From Chloroflexota bacterium (lineage in GTDB: Bacteria > Chloroflexota > Dehalococcoidia > UBA2247 > RBG-13-53-26), in contig VGOE01000017.1 in assembly GCA_016876035.1 (NCBI GenBank), positions 1 through 39,991 of the forward strand: a DNA stretch of 39,991 nt. Reading direction: 5' to 3'. The notes under the pieces were generated by a model. That model searched no databases, was not told where the DNA came from, and saw nothing but the letters and a program-made list of their open reading frames with translations. This document shows positions 31,373 to 39,879 of the stretch, one piece after another (position 1 is the first letter of the stretch; every line of letters begins with the position of its first letter). Both the position numbers and the translations under genes were made by a program.

Positions 31373-32629
31373 TTAGTCTCTGCCAGCAGCAATATCCCGC
31401 CGATAGTGGCAGCCTTCAAAGTGGATTCGCGGTAGATTGGAATATACCCTGGCCCGCGCCTCACCTAAAGTGCTACCCCTGGCTGCTACGGTAAGCACCC
31501 TCCCTCCATCAGTCACCACCCCATCCTTTTCCTTGGTCCCGGCGTGGAAGACAAGTATATCGCTTTCCAGCTTATCCAGGCCGGTTATGGGGAAGCCGGT
31601 CTTATAGCTTCCAGGATAGCCTGCCGAGGCCATCACCACACCGACACAGGCTTCGTCGCCCCACTCAATTTTTGCCCCTTCGAGCTTGCCCTGGATCACC
31701 GCTATCATAACATCCATCAAATCCGTCTTCAAGCGAGGCAGGATGACCTGGGTTTCCGGGTCACCAAACCGGGCATTGAACTCCAGGACCTTGACCCCAT
31801 CGGAGGTGACCATCAGTCCGGCATAGAGCACGCCTCTATACGGTGTTCCTTCCTGGGCTATGGCCTGCACTGCTGGTTCCAGGATGGTGCGCTGCACTTC
31901 TTCCACCCTGGACTGATCGAAGAAACCGGGCGGGCTATAGCTGCCCATACCTCCGGTGTTCGGGCCCTGATCGCCATCAAAGGCCCGCTTGTAGTCGCAG
32001 GCTGGCACCATAGGCAAGACGCTCCTACCATCGGTGAAGGCCAGCAGGCTCACCTCCTTGCCGTTGAGGCACTCCTCGATGATGACTCTGTCGCCGGCAG
32101 CACCGAGCGTCTTCTTCTCCATCATGTCAGATATTGCTTCCAGGGCTTTCTCCTGCGAAGCGGCCACGGTGACTCCCTTGCCTGCCGCCAGGCCATCGGC
32201 CTTGATGACTATAGGGGCCAGATGTGACTTGACATAATCCCTGGCCTTTAACACCGAAGAGAACACCTCACCCCTGGCGCAGGGGATGCCGTATTTCTGC
32301 ATTAGCTCTTTGCTGAAAACCTTGCTGGATTCCAGCCGTGTCGCCGCCTGAGTAGGCCCGAAGATGGGCAGGCCCAGGCTTTGAAAGAGGTCAACGATAC
32401 CCAGAGAGAGCGGTACTTCGGGGCCGACCACTGTCAAATCAATACGGTATTCCTGAGCTGCCTCAGCCATAGCTTTGATGCTGGTCGGAACGATGCTCAG
32501 ATTGTGAGCGATAGCCTGGGTGCCGGCGTTTCCTGGTGCAACATAGATTTCATCTACTTTAGGGCTTTGCCTGAGCTTCCACACCAGGGCATGCTCCCGG
32601 GCACCACCCCCGACAACCATCACCTTCAA
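31373..32629 (-). CDS. purD: Phosphoribosylamine-glycine ligase (GAR synthetase)
   Basis: Joins glycine to phosphoribosylamine with ATP in purine synthesis. 418 residues. The start TTG 32629 gives 'MKVMVVGGGAREHALVWKL', the standard opening; it overlaps the upstream stop by four bases (TTGA). ATP-grasp signatures follow: 'KADGLAAGKGVTVA', 'EECLNGKEVSLLAF', 'GPNTGGMGSYSPP' and 'LEFNARFGDPETQVILPRL'. The protein has only the PurD module; no PurM or PurN domain is fused. Confidence 0.95.
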   Translation of the reverse strand: MKVMVVGGGAREHALVWKLRQSPKVDEIYVAPGNAGTQAIAHNLSIVPTSIKAMAEAAQEYRIDLTVVGPEVPLSLGIVDLFQSLGLPIFGPTQAATRLESSKVFSKELMQKYGIPCARGEVFSSVLKARDYVKSHLAPIVIKADGLAAGKGVTVAASQEKALEAISDMMEKKTLGAAGDRVIIEECLNGKEVSLLAFTDGRSVLPMVPACDYKRAFDGDQGPNTGGMGSYSPPGFFDQSRVEEVQRTILEPAVQAIAQEGTPYRGVLYAGLMVTSDGVKVLEFNARFGDPETQVILPRLKTDLMDVMIAVIQGKLEGAKIEWGDEACVGVVMASAGYPGSYKTGFPITGLDKLESDILVFHAGTKEKDGVVTDGGRVLTVAARGSTLGEARARVYSNLPRIHFEGCHYRRDIAAGRD

Positions 32630-34062
32630 GACCCTGCCTCCCCCGACCGACGCATTTTCGACCTGATAGCCGAATACCTGAAAGCAGTAGCCAGTGCCTT
32701 TACAGATGTCTCGCAGTCCGGATAAGCCGGAAATCCCAGAGCCTCCAGGTCGCGAATCATTTCCTCCGCTCCGGACAAGCTAGGATTGGGGACCCAGAAA
32801 GCCATGGTCTTGGAATTCCGTTCTCGAAGAGGCCCAAAGAACTCCGAGACCTCCCCCCGCAACGCCCAGGGGCAGACCCCAGAAACGCAATCGACATTCT
32901 CGTCTTCCAGTACGGCCTCAATCATCCCCCGCAGATACGGGGCCATGCGCCCCATGTAGGCTGGGAGCGCTGGCCCAAGGTCAACGGGATTGCTGGCCAG
33001 CACTGGTGATATCTTGGCCAGCCTGTCCCTGGTCTTGGGGGATAGCCTGGCCAGGGTCAAGCCATGTTGCACTGCGGTATCTATCCCCATCACCCCGGCC
33101 CCGCCAGAAAAAGTAATGATTGCCAAACGGTTACCGGCTGGCAGCGGTTGGGCGGCAAACACCTTAGGAAGATCGATAAGGTCTTTGAAGGTGTCCACGC
33201 GGATCGCCCCCGTCTGCCTGAAAGCGCCCTCGTAGACCTGATCTTCACCGGCTAACGACCCGGTGTGAGAGGTCATGGCCTCTTTGCTCTCTCTGGTCTT
33301 CCCTGGCTTGAGGATGAGCACCGGCTTCTTGGGGACTACCTTTCTCAGCGCGTCCATAAAGGCAGGCCCGTCTCTTATCCCCTCGATATGCATGCCAATG
33401 ACCTTCGTCTGAGAGTCTTCGGCCAGGTATTCCAGGAGGTCAACCTCGTCAATATCGCACTTGTTGCCGAAGTCACAGATCTTGCTAATGCCGTATCTCA
33501 TGTCTTCCAGAGGGAGAGCTTGAGGCCCGATCAGCCCGGTCTGGCTGCAAAGAGCAATGGAACCGCTGAAAATCTTTTCATACAATACCCGATAAGGGGT
33601 GGTCACTACTCCTGTGGCCGGATTGGTTACACCGACTGTATTCGGGCCCAGGAGGCGCACCCCCCCGCCCCGGGCGATCTCCTCCACCCGGTGCTGTAGC
33701 CCAACTCCCTCTTCATTTCTCTCAGAAAACCCGTCCGCTACTATAATGGCCACCTTCACCCTTTTCTGCACGCAGTCTTCGATAATTTCGGGGACCGTCT
33801 GGGCGGAAGTCATTATCACTGCCAGGTCAAGGCTATCAGGAATCTCTTTTACCCTGGGATAAACCTTCAGCCCAAGAACCGTGTCGTACTGGGGATTGAC
33901 GGGATAAACCTTGCCCTGAAACCCGAAACTAAGCAGATTCTTCACCGTCACATAGCCGCCAAACCGCCCCTCCCTGAGCGAGCCAACTACAGCTATACTC
34001 CGGGGATCGAAGAGGGTGGCGATGGCGTCCCCGTGCTTGGAATGTCGCGTAGTTTGCTTCAC
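32626..34062 (-). CDS. Stand-alone CoA-binding/ligase protein, alpha-like part of ADP-forming acyl-CoA synthetase
   Basis: 478 residues corresponding to the CoA-binding, ligase and succinyl-CoA-synthetase-like domains of NDP-forming acyl-CoA synthetases. 'LFDPRSIAVVGSLREGRFGG' begins the Rossmann part; 'GNKCDIDEVDLLEYLAED' and 'SHTGSLAGEDQVYEGAFRQTG' are hallmarks, H266 being the phospho-His position. The ATP-grasp beta part, normally fused or encoded next door, is missing; the next gene is purD, which has the ATP-grasp fold but is a normal PurD. It might use a beta subunit from elsewhere, or act differently. It starts nine bases after guaA. Confidence 0.82.
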   Translation of the reverse strand: MKQTTRHSKHGDAIATLFDPRSIAVVGSLREGRFGGYVTVKNLLSFGFQGKVYPVNPQYDTVLGLKVYPRVKEIPDSLDLAVIMTSAQTVPEIIEDCVQKRVKVAIIVADGFSERNEEGVGLQHRVEEIARGGGVRLLGPNTVGVTNPATGVVTTPYRVLYEKIFSGSIALCSQTGLIGPQALPLEDMRYGISKICDFGNKCDIDEVDLLEYLAEDSQTKVIGMHIEGIRDGPAFMDALRKVVPKKPVLILKPGKTRESKEAMTSHTGSLAGEDQVYEGAFRQTGAIRVDTFKDLIDLPKVFAAQPLPAGNRLAIITFSGGAGVMGIDTAVQHGLTLARLSPKTRDRLAKISPVLASNPVDLGPALPAYMGRMAPYLRGMIEAVLEDENVDCVSGVCPWALRGEVSEFFGPLRERNSKTMAFWVPNPSLSGAEEMIRDLEALGFPAYPDCETSVKALATAFRYSAIRSKMRRSGEAGS

Positions 34063-34071
34063 CGGTCTCTA

Positions 34072-35727
34072 TTATTCCCACTCGATGGTGGCGGGTGGCT
34101 TGGAAGAGATGTCATACACCACGCGATTGACCTGAGGTACTTCGTTGACGATGCGGTTAGAGATTCGAGCCAAAAGGTCGTATGGCAACTGTGCCCAGTC
34201 AGCCGTCATGGCATCCTCGCTAGTCACTGCTCGGACAGCTACCAGATATCCGTAGGTCCTGTAGTCTCCCATTACCCCCACACTCTGGACTCCAGGGAGT
34301 ACAGCGAAGCTTTGCCATAGCTGCCGGTATAACCCCGCATTCTTGATCTCACTCATCAGAATCCAATCGGCTGCTCTCAAAATCTCGAGACGCTCTCTGG
34401 TTACCTCGCCAATGATGCGAACCGAAAGGCCCGGGCCAGGGAAGGGCTGGCGCCATACTACGTCTTCTGGCAGTCCCAAAGCCAGTCCCACTTCCCTCAC
34501 TTCGTCCTTGAACAGGTTGCGCAGAGGCTCCAGCAACGTGAGGGACATCCTGGCTGGCAGCCCGCCCACATTATGATGGGACTTGATTCTGGCCGAAGCC
34601 TTAAGGTCAGGGGTAGTGCTTTCGATAACATCAGGGTAGAGGGTTCCCTGGGCCAGGAGGTCTACTTTGCCTATCTTGGCCGCTTCTTCCTCGAAGACGC
34701 GGATGAATTCTTCTCCGACGATATGGCGTTTCTTCTCCGGATCGGTCACTCCTGCCAGGCGATTTAGGAACCTGTCAGTGGCGTCTACGTAGACGACGTT
34801 CATCTTCAGGTTTCGGCGAAAAGCATCCAGCGTTCGCTCAGGCTCGTTGCGGCGCAACAGCCCGTTATTAACAAAGATACAGGTCAATCGGTCGCCTACT
34901 GCCTGGTGGATCAAGGTCGCTGTCACCGCAGAATCGACGCCTCCAGAAAGGGCGCAGATAACCTTACCCTCCCCCACCTGTCCCTTGATCTTCGCCAGGC
35001 TTTCATTGATGAAGTGGCTCGCTGTCCAGTTGCCCTGACAGCCGCAGATGTTATAGAGGAAGTTCTTCAGGATGGTCTTTCCGTCCGGCGTATGCACTAC
35101 CTCAGGGTGAAATTGCAGCCCGAATAATCCGCGGTCATTGCCCATGACGGCGATGGGGCAATTGCTAGTATAGGCCAGGGTGCTAAAGCCGGGAGGCAGT
35201 TCCACCACCTGGTCGCCGTGGCTCATCCATACTGGCAGAGAAAAGGGAAGATATTCGAAAAGAGGAGAGTCCTGACTTCGATGCAGAGTGGCACGCCCGT
35301 ACTCCCGCTTCTCCCTGGCGGCCACCTGGCCGCCCAACTGGTGGGCGATGAGGTGCATCCCGTAGCAGATGCCCAACACCGGCAAACGCTTCTCATAGAC
35401 ATAGCTCGGGGGGCTGGGACAACCTGGGTCATAGACGCTAGCTGGGCTACCCGAAAGAATGAAGCCTTTCGGGTGCAGAGGGGCAATCTTCTCCCACGGG
35501 GTGTCGTAAGTCACCAGCTCGCAGTATACTTTGCACTCCCGCACCCGCCGGGCAATAAGCATGCTATACTGCGATCCCAGGTCAAAGATAACCACCGCAT
35601 CCCGTTCAGCGCCGGGGGCTGGCCCCTCCTGTGGGACAGGCTGCTGCCCCTCTTTTTGCTTAGCGATTTCGAGGTAAGTGGCTACCTCGACATCATCACT
35701 GGTAGGTACTCGATGATCGTCAACCAT
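34072..35727 (-). CDS. guaA: GMP synthase (glutamine-hydrolysing) with N-terminal extension
   Basis: Converts XMP to GMP with glutamine and ATP. 551 residues. The amidotransferase domain has Cys121 ('LGICYGMHL'), His207 and Glu209 ('LQFHPEV'); the ATP-pyrophosphatase loop 'SGGVDS' is at 261-266; the C-terminal dimer domain ends '[10 protein letters not shown]', as is typical. About 44 residues precede the usual '[11 protein letters not shown]' opening and show no recognisable motif. The ATG at 35727 has no obvious ribosome-binding site, but no better start codon follows before the fold begins. Confidence 0.95.
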   Translation of the reverse strand: MVDDHRVPTSDDVEVATYLEIAKQKEGQQPVPQEGPAPGAERDAVVIFDLGSQYSMLIARRVRECKVYCELVTYDTPWEKIAPLHPKGFILSGSPASVYDPGCPSPPSYVYEKRLPVLGICYGMHLIAHQLGGQVAAREKREYGRATLHRSQDSPLFEYLPFSLPVWMSHGDQVVELPPGFSTLAYTSNCPIAVMGNDRGLFGLQFHPEVVHTPDGKTILKNFLYNICGCQGNWTASHFINESLAKIKGQVGEGKVICALSGGVDSAVTATLIHQAVGDRLTCIFVNNGLLRRNEPERTLDAFRRNLKMNVVYVDATDRFLNRLAGVTDPEKKRHIVGEEFIRVFEEEAAKIGKVDLLAQGTLYPDVIESTTPDLKASARIKSHHNVGGLPARMSLTLLEPLRNLFKDEVREVGLALGLPEDVVWRQPFPGPGLSVRIIGEVTRERLEILRAADWILMSEIKNAGLYRQLWQSFAVLPGVQSVGVMGDYRTYGYLVAVRAVTSEDAMTADWAQLPYDLLARISNRIVNEVPQVNRVVYDISSKPPATIEWE

Positions 35728-35792
35728 ACTATTTGCTGCTGGAAGTACCGATGAAGAGGCCTCTCCGGGCGTCTCTCGGGAGTCTTTGGCAA

Positions 35793-35821
35793 ATTATACT
35801 AGAACCCGATTTCTGGTACAA
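35793..35821 (-). promoter_or_regulatory. Promoter of the guaA-purD operon
   Basis: On the minus strand a perfect -10 TATAAT (35793-35798) is preceded at 17 bases by TTGTAC (35816-35821). The predicted leader is about 59 nt. It lies in the divergent gap with archease. Confidence 0.6.
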
Positions 35822-35933
35822 CATTCGTGGTGTCTTCCTTTTTGGCAATTGATGACATAGAATTGAATAAGGGAAGATGGCAGCCCCATTGACCTTCGCT
35901 GCATTCATCGGACAGAAGAGCGGTTAGGAAAAG

Positions 35934-36347
35934 GTGAAAGAATTCGACATCATTGAGCACACGGCTGACATTGGCATTAAAGCCTATGGGGCGAATCTAA
36001 AGGAAGCCTTTGCTAATGCAGCTTACGCCATGTTCAGCTTGATAGCCGGTCTAGAAAATGTGAGGGAGAGCGTCCGCCGTCAGATAACGGTAGAAGCCGA
36101 GGATCGGGAGGGTTTGCTGGTATCCTGGCTAAACGAGCTACTCTACATATTTGATGTCGAGAGGACGATCTTCAAGAGGTTTGAGGTGACAGAGCTTGGT
36201 GAGACCAGTCTCAAAGCCGAGGGCTATGGAGAGCTGCTAGATCAATCGCGCCACACCCTTAAAGGCGCGCTCAAGGCAGCTACTTATCACATGCTGAAGA
36301 TAGAGGAGAACAACGAATACAGCGTTCGAGTGATCTTCGACGCATAG
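35934..36347 (+). CDS. Archease
   Basis: Cofactor that activates RtcB by speeding its guanylylation and allowing multiple turnovers. 137 residues from GTG 35934 (TTAGGAAAAG upstream). 'FDIIEHTADIGIKAYG' (about 3-18) and the C-terminal 'SVRVIFDA' supply the conserved metal-binding Asp residues. It ends 13 bases before rtcB, and the pair is the usual arrangement for RNA repair or splicing. Confidence 0.93.
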   Translation: MKEFDIIEHTADIGIKAYGANLKEAFANAAYAMFSLIAGLENVRESVRRQITVEAEDREGLLVSWLNELLYIFDVERTIFKRFEVTELGETSLKAEGYGELLDQSRHTLKGALKAATYHMLKIEENNEYSVRVIFDA

Positions 36348-36360
36348 AGGAGAGGAAGAC

Positions 36361-37818
36361 ATGGCACGCTGGGACGGCCCGCTGAACAAGATAGACGACT
36401 ACCGATGGGAGATTCCCAAGAACTATAAACCAGGCATGAGAGTCCCCGGACTGATCTATGCCGACGAGAAGATGCTGGAGGGCATTCGGCAAGAACAGGC
36501 CGCAGAGCAGGTGGCCAATGTGGCTTTCCTGCCTGGTATCGTGGGGTATTCCCTGGCTATGCCTGATATCCACTGGGGCTATGGCTTTCCCATAGGTGGT
36601 GTAGCAGCTACCAGGGTGGAAGATGGAGTGGTTTCCCCAGGGGGTGTAGGCTACGATATTAACTGCGGAGTGAGGCTTCTGCGCACCGACCTGCACGAGG
36701 CGGAGGTCAGGGCTAAGCTGGAGAGGCTGCTGACCGAACTTTTCGTCAACGTCCCTTCCGGGGTCGGCTCGACGGGGAAAATAAAGGTTGGCAAGAAGGA
36801 AATGGACGATATTCTAACCGGAGGGGCTCGCTGGGCGGTAAGGCGGGGATACGGCACCGAAGAGGACCTGGAAGCAACCGAAGAGGGGGGCTGCCTCAAG
36901 GGGGCTAACCCCGACAAGGTGAGCTTGAAAGCCAAGGAACGCGGTTCGCCTCAGTCAGGGACCCTGGGCGCTGGCAATCACTTTCTCGAGGTTGAGGTGG
37001 TGGAGGAGATCTTCGAACCAGACATAGCCAGGAGCATGGGGATTGAAGATATCGGCCAGGTGCTGCTCCTCATCCATACTGGGAGCCGTGGCCTGGGGCA
37101 CCAGGTATGCGATGATTACGTGAGATTGCTGCGTCAAGCGTCGCAGAAGTATAACATCAGCCTTCCCGACCAGGAGCTGGCCTGTGCCCCGGTGAAATCT
37201 CCTGAAGGGCAGGACTATCTGGCTGGGATGGCTTGTGCTGCCAACTACGCTTGGGCCAATCGACAGTGCATCGCCCATTGGGCCAGAGAATGCTTCGTTA
37301 AGGTCTTTGGCAAGCCGCTGCCGGAAATAGGACTGCAAATGGTCTATGATGTGGCCCATAACATCGCCAAGATCGAAAGCTACGAAGTGAATGGCAAGAA
37401 GGCCAGCCTTTGCGTCCATCGCAAAGGGGCAACACGGGCTTTCCCGCCCGGCCACCCGGACGTACCTGCCAGGTACAAGAAGATAGGCCAGCCAGTGCTT
37501 ATCCCTGGAGACATGGGGCGTCGCTCCTACCTGGCGGTGGGGACCGAGACGGCCATAAAGGAGTCCTTCGGCTCCGTGTGTCACGGGGCTGGCAGGGTCA
37601 AGAGCCGCCACGCCGCCAGGCGCAGCCTGACGGATGCCGACGTGGCCAGGGAATTAGCTTCAAGAGGAATCCTGGCCAAAGCAGCTAGCCGGGGAAGCCT
37701 ATCTGAGGAGGCCTCCGAGGCCTACAAGGACATAGACGCTGTGGTGGATGTATGCCACAAGGCAGGGCTGTGCCGGAAAGTGGTCAAGGCGAGACCTATA
37801 GGGGTGGTTAAGGGCTAG
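36361..37818 (+). CDS. rtcB: RNA-splicing ligase RtcB
   Basis: Joins 2',3'-cyclic phosphate or 3'-phosphate RNA ends to 5'-OH ends with GTP and manganese. 485 residues. 'GVGYDINCGVRLL' holds the metal-binding Cys102; 'GTLGAGNHFLEVE', 'LLIHTGSRGLGHQV' and 'DVAHNIAKIE' carry metal and GTP ligands; 'VHRKGATRAFPPG' contains the guanylylated His; and 'ARPIGVVKG' ends the protein. No intein is inserted. AGAGGAGAGGAA precedes the ATG. Confidence 0.97.
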   Translation: MARWDGPLNKIDDYRWEIPKNYKPGMRVPGLIYADEKMLEGIRQEQAAEQVANVAFLPGIVGYSLAMPDIHWGYGFPIGGVAATRVEDGVVSPGGVGYDINCGVRLLRTDLHEAEVRAKLERLLTELFVNVPSGVGSTGKIKVGKKEMDDILTGGARWAVRRGYGTEEDLEATEEGGCLKGANPDKVSLKAKERGSPQSGTLGAGNHFLEVEVVEEIFEPDIARSMGIEDIGQVLLLIHTGSRGLGHQVCDDYVRLLRQASQKYNISLPDQELACAPVKSPEGQDYLAGMACAANYAWANRQCIAHWARECFVKVFGKPLPEIGLQMVYDVAHNIAKIESYEVNGKKASLCVHRKGATRAFPPGHPDVPARYKKIGQPVLIPGDMGRRSYLAVGTETAIKESFGSVCHGAGRVKSRHAARRSLTDADVARELASRGILAKAASRGSLSEEASEAYKDIDAVVDVCHKAGLCRKVVKARPIGVVKG

Positions 37819-37829
37819 CACTGCGTAAC

Positions 37830-37925
37830 GACCGAGATTCTTCTCCGCCTGCGGCCGCTCAGAATGACACCTACTGGCGCTGTCACCCTGAGCGTAGCGA
37901 AGGGTCTCACGTTACGAAGCATTAG
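37830..37925 (-). repeat. Interspersed repeat, about 100 bp, copy 2 (inverted)
   Basis: The reverse complement reads CTAATGCTTCGTAACGTGAG, then CGCTACGCTCAGGGTGACAG, then a variable middle, then TGTCATTCTGAG and GAAGAATCTCGGTC, matching 26777-26879 with scattered changes. It begins 12 bases after the rtcB stop. Confidence 0.8.
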
Positions 37926-37965
37926 TGTAGTGTCTCTGAAAAGACCTTCAGTAGAGCTATCCGTG

Positions 37966-38032
37966 CCATCCCGGCAAAAGCCGGAACCCAGAGGGCATGT
38001 ACGCTGAATTCCGCGTCAAGCACGGGAACGAT
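37966..38032. repeat. REP-like palindromic element
   Basis: CCGGC (37971-37975) pairs with GCCGG (37980-37984) over AAAA, within CATCCCGGCAAAAGCCGGAA. A second arm (38006-38032, TTCCGCG...CACGGGAA) follows. It resembles the common 'CATTCCCGCGAAAGCGGGAA' intergenic repeat. With the preceding repeat it fills most of the 314-base gap between rtcB and the next gene. Confidence 0.5.
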
Positions 38033-38082
38033 GCACTGTATCCTTATACGAGCGCTGCAAACTGCGATTGCCCCTGCTCAGA

Positions 38083-38111
38083 TAGACTACCGTTCTTTGC
38101 TGAGATATAGT
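38083..38111 (+). promoter_or_regulatory. Candidate promoter for ferredoxin-like copy 2
   Basis: TAGACT (38083-38088, 4 of 6), 17-base spacer, TATAGT (38106-38111, 5 of 6), then the ribosome-binding site GGGGGTG (38121-38127). Confidence 0.4.
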
Positions 38112-38132
38112 ATATTTTGAGGGGGTGAATAT

Positions 38133-39131
38133 ATGACAAGTAAGGACGTCTACCTGGAACTGGCAGAGATGGTGAACCAGAACGATGCTGTGGGCCTGCC
38201 GGCCACACCGGCAATGCTAAAGGTTTTGAGATTGCAGTTTACGCCTGAGGAGGCTCGTTTGGCTGTTCAAGTAGGTCTCACCGGCGGAACGCTGGGCGAG
38301 CTATCGGCCAAAACAGGCATAGAGAAAGCTAAACTCCAGGAGATGCTGAAGACCATGGCCTACAAAGGCACCGTCTGGATCGACCCAGAAAAAGAAGACC
38401 CTGTCTACAGGGTCGTAGGCTCTACGGCACCAGGGCTTATTGAAACAGGTATTTGGGGCAACATAAGGTTCCCCTACGATGTTGAACTGGGCAAAGCTTT
38501 GCACGAGGCCATCTTTGATCTGGCCAGGGAGAAGCTGAGCAAGCTTGGCTTCCCTTATGCGCCTGTGTTCGCCAATCCCTGGGCCTTGCCCGAAGACGCC
38601 CTTCCTTCTGAGAACCTCGCCGAGACGCTCCGCCAACAGGACTTTATCAGCGTCTCTTTTTGCCCCTGCCGTCTCTCCCATTGGCTGGCAGACCCCGGCA
38701 ACCACTGCCAGCACCTTTTGGAAACGTGCATTCACTATGGGGATGGTGGCCGATGGTGTGTCGAGCACGGTCAGGCTCGTCGCATTAGTGCCGACGAGGC
38801 TGTAGAGTTGCTCCGCAAATGCAGCTTGGATGGGCTTGTCCACTCCATTGACATGAATGGATTCATTTGCAATTGCTGTGCGGACTGTTGCGTCAACTTC
38901 AGGGCGCATCTTGAGTTGGGCGCTAAGGCACTGATCCCATCTCCCTTCATGCCTCAGATTGACCGTGATGAATGCAACGCCTGTGGGTTCTGTGCTGACG
39001 CCTGCCCGGTAGGCGCTATGAAGGTTGATGATTTCGCTGAGCCCGATAGCGATCTATGCATCGGATGCGGCGTATGCGTTCCCCGTTGCGATGTCCAGGC
39101 CATAAAGTTGATTAGGCGCGTCCCTGCCTGA
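38133..39131 (+). CDS. Cys-rich 2[4Fe-4S] ferredoxin-like protein with helix-turn-helix-like segment (copy 2)
   Basis: 332 residues, collinear with the protein at 3856-4848 from the N-terminus (MTSKDVYLELAEM) to the end, with most positions identical by eye. All Cys blocks are kept: CPCR (177-180), C192, C199, C230, CNCCADCC (247-254) and two CxxCxxCxxxC motifs (281-291 and 309-319). The helix-turn-helix-like part ('TLGELSAKTGIEKAKLQEML') is also kept. There is an extra Cys (C209) and a one-residue gap. Together with its paralogue this suggests two electron carriers or sensors of different specificity. It is followed by an HD-domain gene. Confidence 0.82.
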   Translation: MTSKDVYLELAEMVNQNDAVGLPATPAMLKVLRLQFTPEEARLAVQVGLTGGTLGELSAKTGIEKAKLQEMLKTMAYKGTVWIDPEKEDPVYRVVGSTAPGLIETGIWGNIRFPYDVELGKALHEAIFDLAREKLSKLGFPYAPVFANPWALPEDALPSENLAETLRQQDFISVSFCPCRLSHWLADPGNHCQHLLETCIHYGDGGRWCVEHGQARRISADEAVELLRKCSLDGLVHSIDMNGFICNCCADCCVNFRAHLELGAKALIPSPFMPQIDRDECNACGFCADACPVGAMKVDDFAEPDSDLCIGCGVCVPRCDVQAIKLIRRVPA

Positions 39132-39208
39132 GAAGTCTTGTTGTCCTTTCCTGCCTCAAAGGGAATGAGGCAAAACTAAACGGCCCCGGGGTGGCTGGGG
39201 GTGACCCA

Positions 39209-39760
39209 ATGGACCGAGAAGAGGTCTTGGATTCCATCAAGGCCAATGTGACAAACGATAACTTGATAAAGCACATGCTAGCCACCGAGGCTATCATGAG
39301 AGCGCTGGCGCGGAGGCTCCATGAGGACGAGGAGGAGTGGGGGCTGACGGGTTTGATACATGACATCGATGTGGAATTGACGGAGCGTGACCCGAAGTCT
39401 CACAGCAGGCTTGGGGCTGACCTGGCTAAGGAGCTGGGAGCTTCGGAGGCCATGTGCCACGCCATCCTCTGCCACAACGAAGTCCACGGCGTTCCTTGCG
39501 ACACCCCCATCAGCAAAGCCCTTTTCTGCGCCGATCCCCTCACTGGCCTGATTACGGCCGCTGCCCTGATCCGCCCGGACAAAAGTTTGAGCGGGGTGAC
39601 CACCGAATCTCTCGTGAAGCGTTTCAAGGAAAAGCGGTTTGCCGCTGGGGCCAACAGGCAAGATATCGCTTCCTGCCAGGATCTCGGCATCGGGCTGGAG
39701 GAATTTCTCACCCTGGGGCTGGAATCTATGCAGGGTATTGCCACGGAGCTGGGCCTGTAG
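39209..39760 (+). CDS. HD-domain (predicted phosphohydrolase) protein
   Basis: 183 residues from ATG 39209, chosen over GTG 39191 because GGGGGTG lies about seven bases before 39209. 'NLIKHMLATEAIMRALARRL' and 'GLTGLIHDIDVE' give the first metal-binding His and the HD pair; 'CHAILCHNEVHG' and 'ALFCADPLTGLITAAAL' complete the site. Single-domain HD proteins of this form (HDIG-like) are widespread in anaerobes; their substrate, usually a phosphate ester or nucleotide, is not predictable. It lies 77 bases after the ferredoxin-like gene. Confidence 0.8.
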   Translation: MDREEVLDSIKANVTNDNLIKHMLATEAIMRALARRLHEDEEEWGLTGLIHDIDVELTERDPKSHSRLGADLAKELGASEAMCHAILCHNEVHGVPCDTPISKALFCADPLTGLITAAALIRPDKSLSGVTTESLVKRFKEKRFAAGANRQDIASCQDLGIGLEEFLTLGLESMQGIATELGL

Positions 39761-39862
39761 GCTTCAAGTTCCGGCTTTGACGTCTTTTCGCGGGGGCCTT
39801 GCGTTCGAATCCCATCTGGTGAGCCGTACGTGTCAATAGATAGAACTCCAAACACGATTTTC

Positions 39863-39879
39863 AAGGCGAAGTTCGCCTT
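39863..39879. other. Short perfect hairpin near the window end
   Basis: AAGGCGAA and TTCGCCTT flank a single G in the 231 bases after the HD gene. Only short T-runs are near, so terminator activity is uncertain. The rest of this end shows no gene. Confidence 0.35.

Noticed and set aside
31373-34062. purD as the missing beta subunit of the CoA ligase
   Set aside because: PurD has all its own signatures (GGGAREHA, GPNTGGMGSY, NARFGDPE); sharing the ATP-grasp fold is not evidence for a complex.
39795-39830. tRNA-like 3' end (GCGTTCGAATCCCATC) after the HD gene
   Set aside because: The flanking bases do not form a proper T-stem, and no acceptor, D or anticodon arms could be found upstream. At most a worn tRNA remnant.
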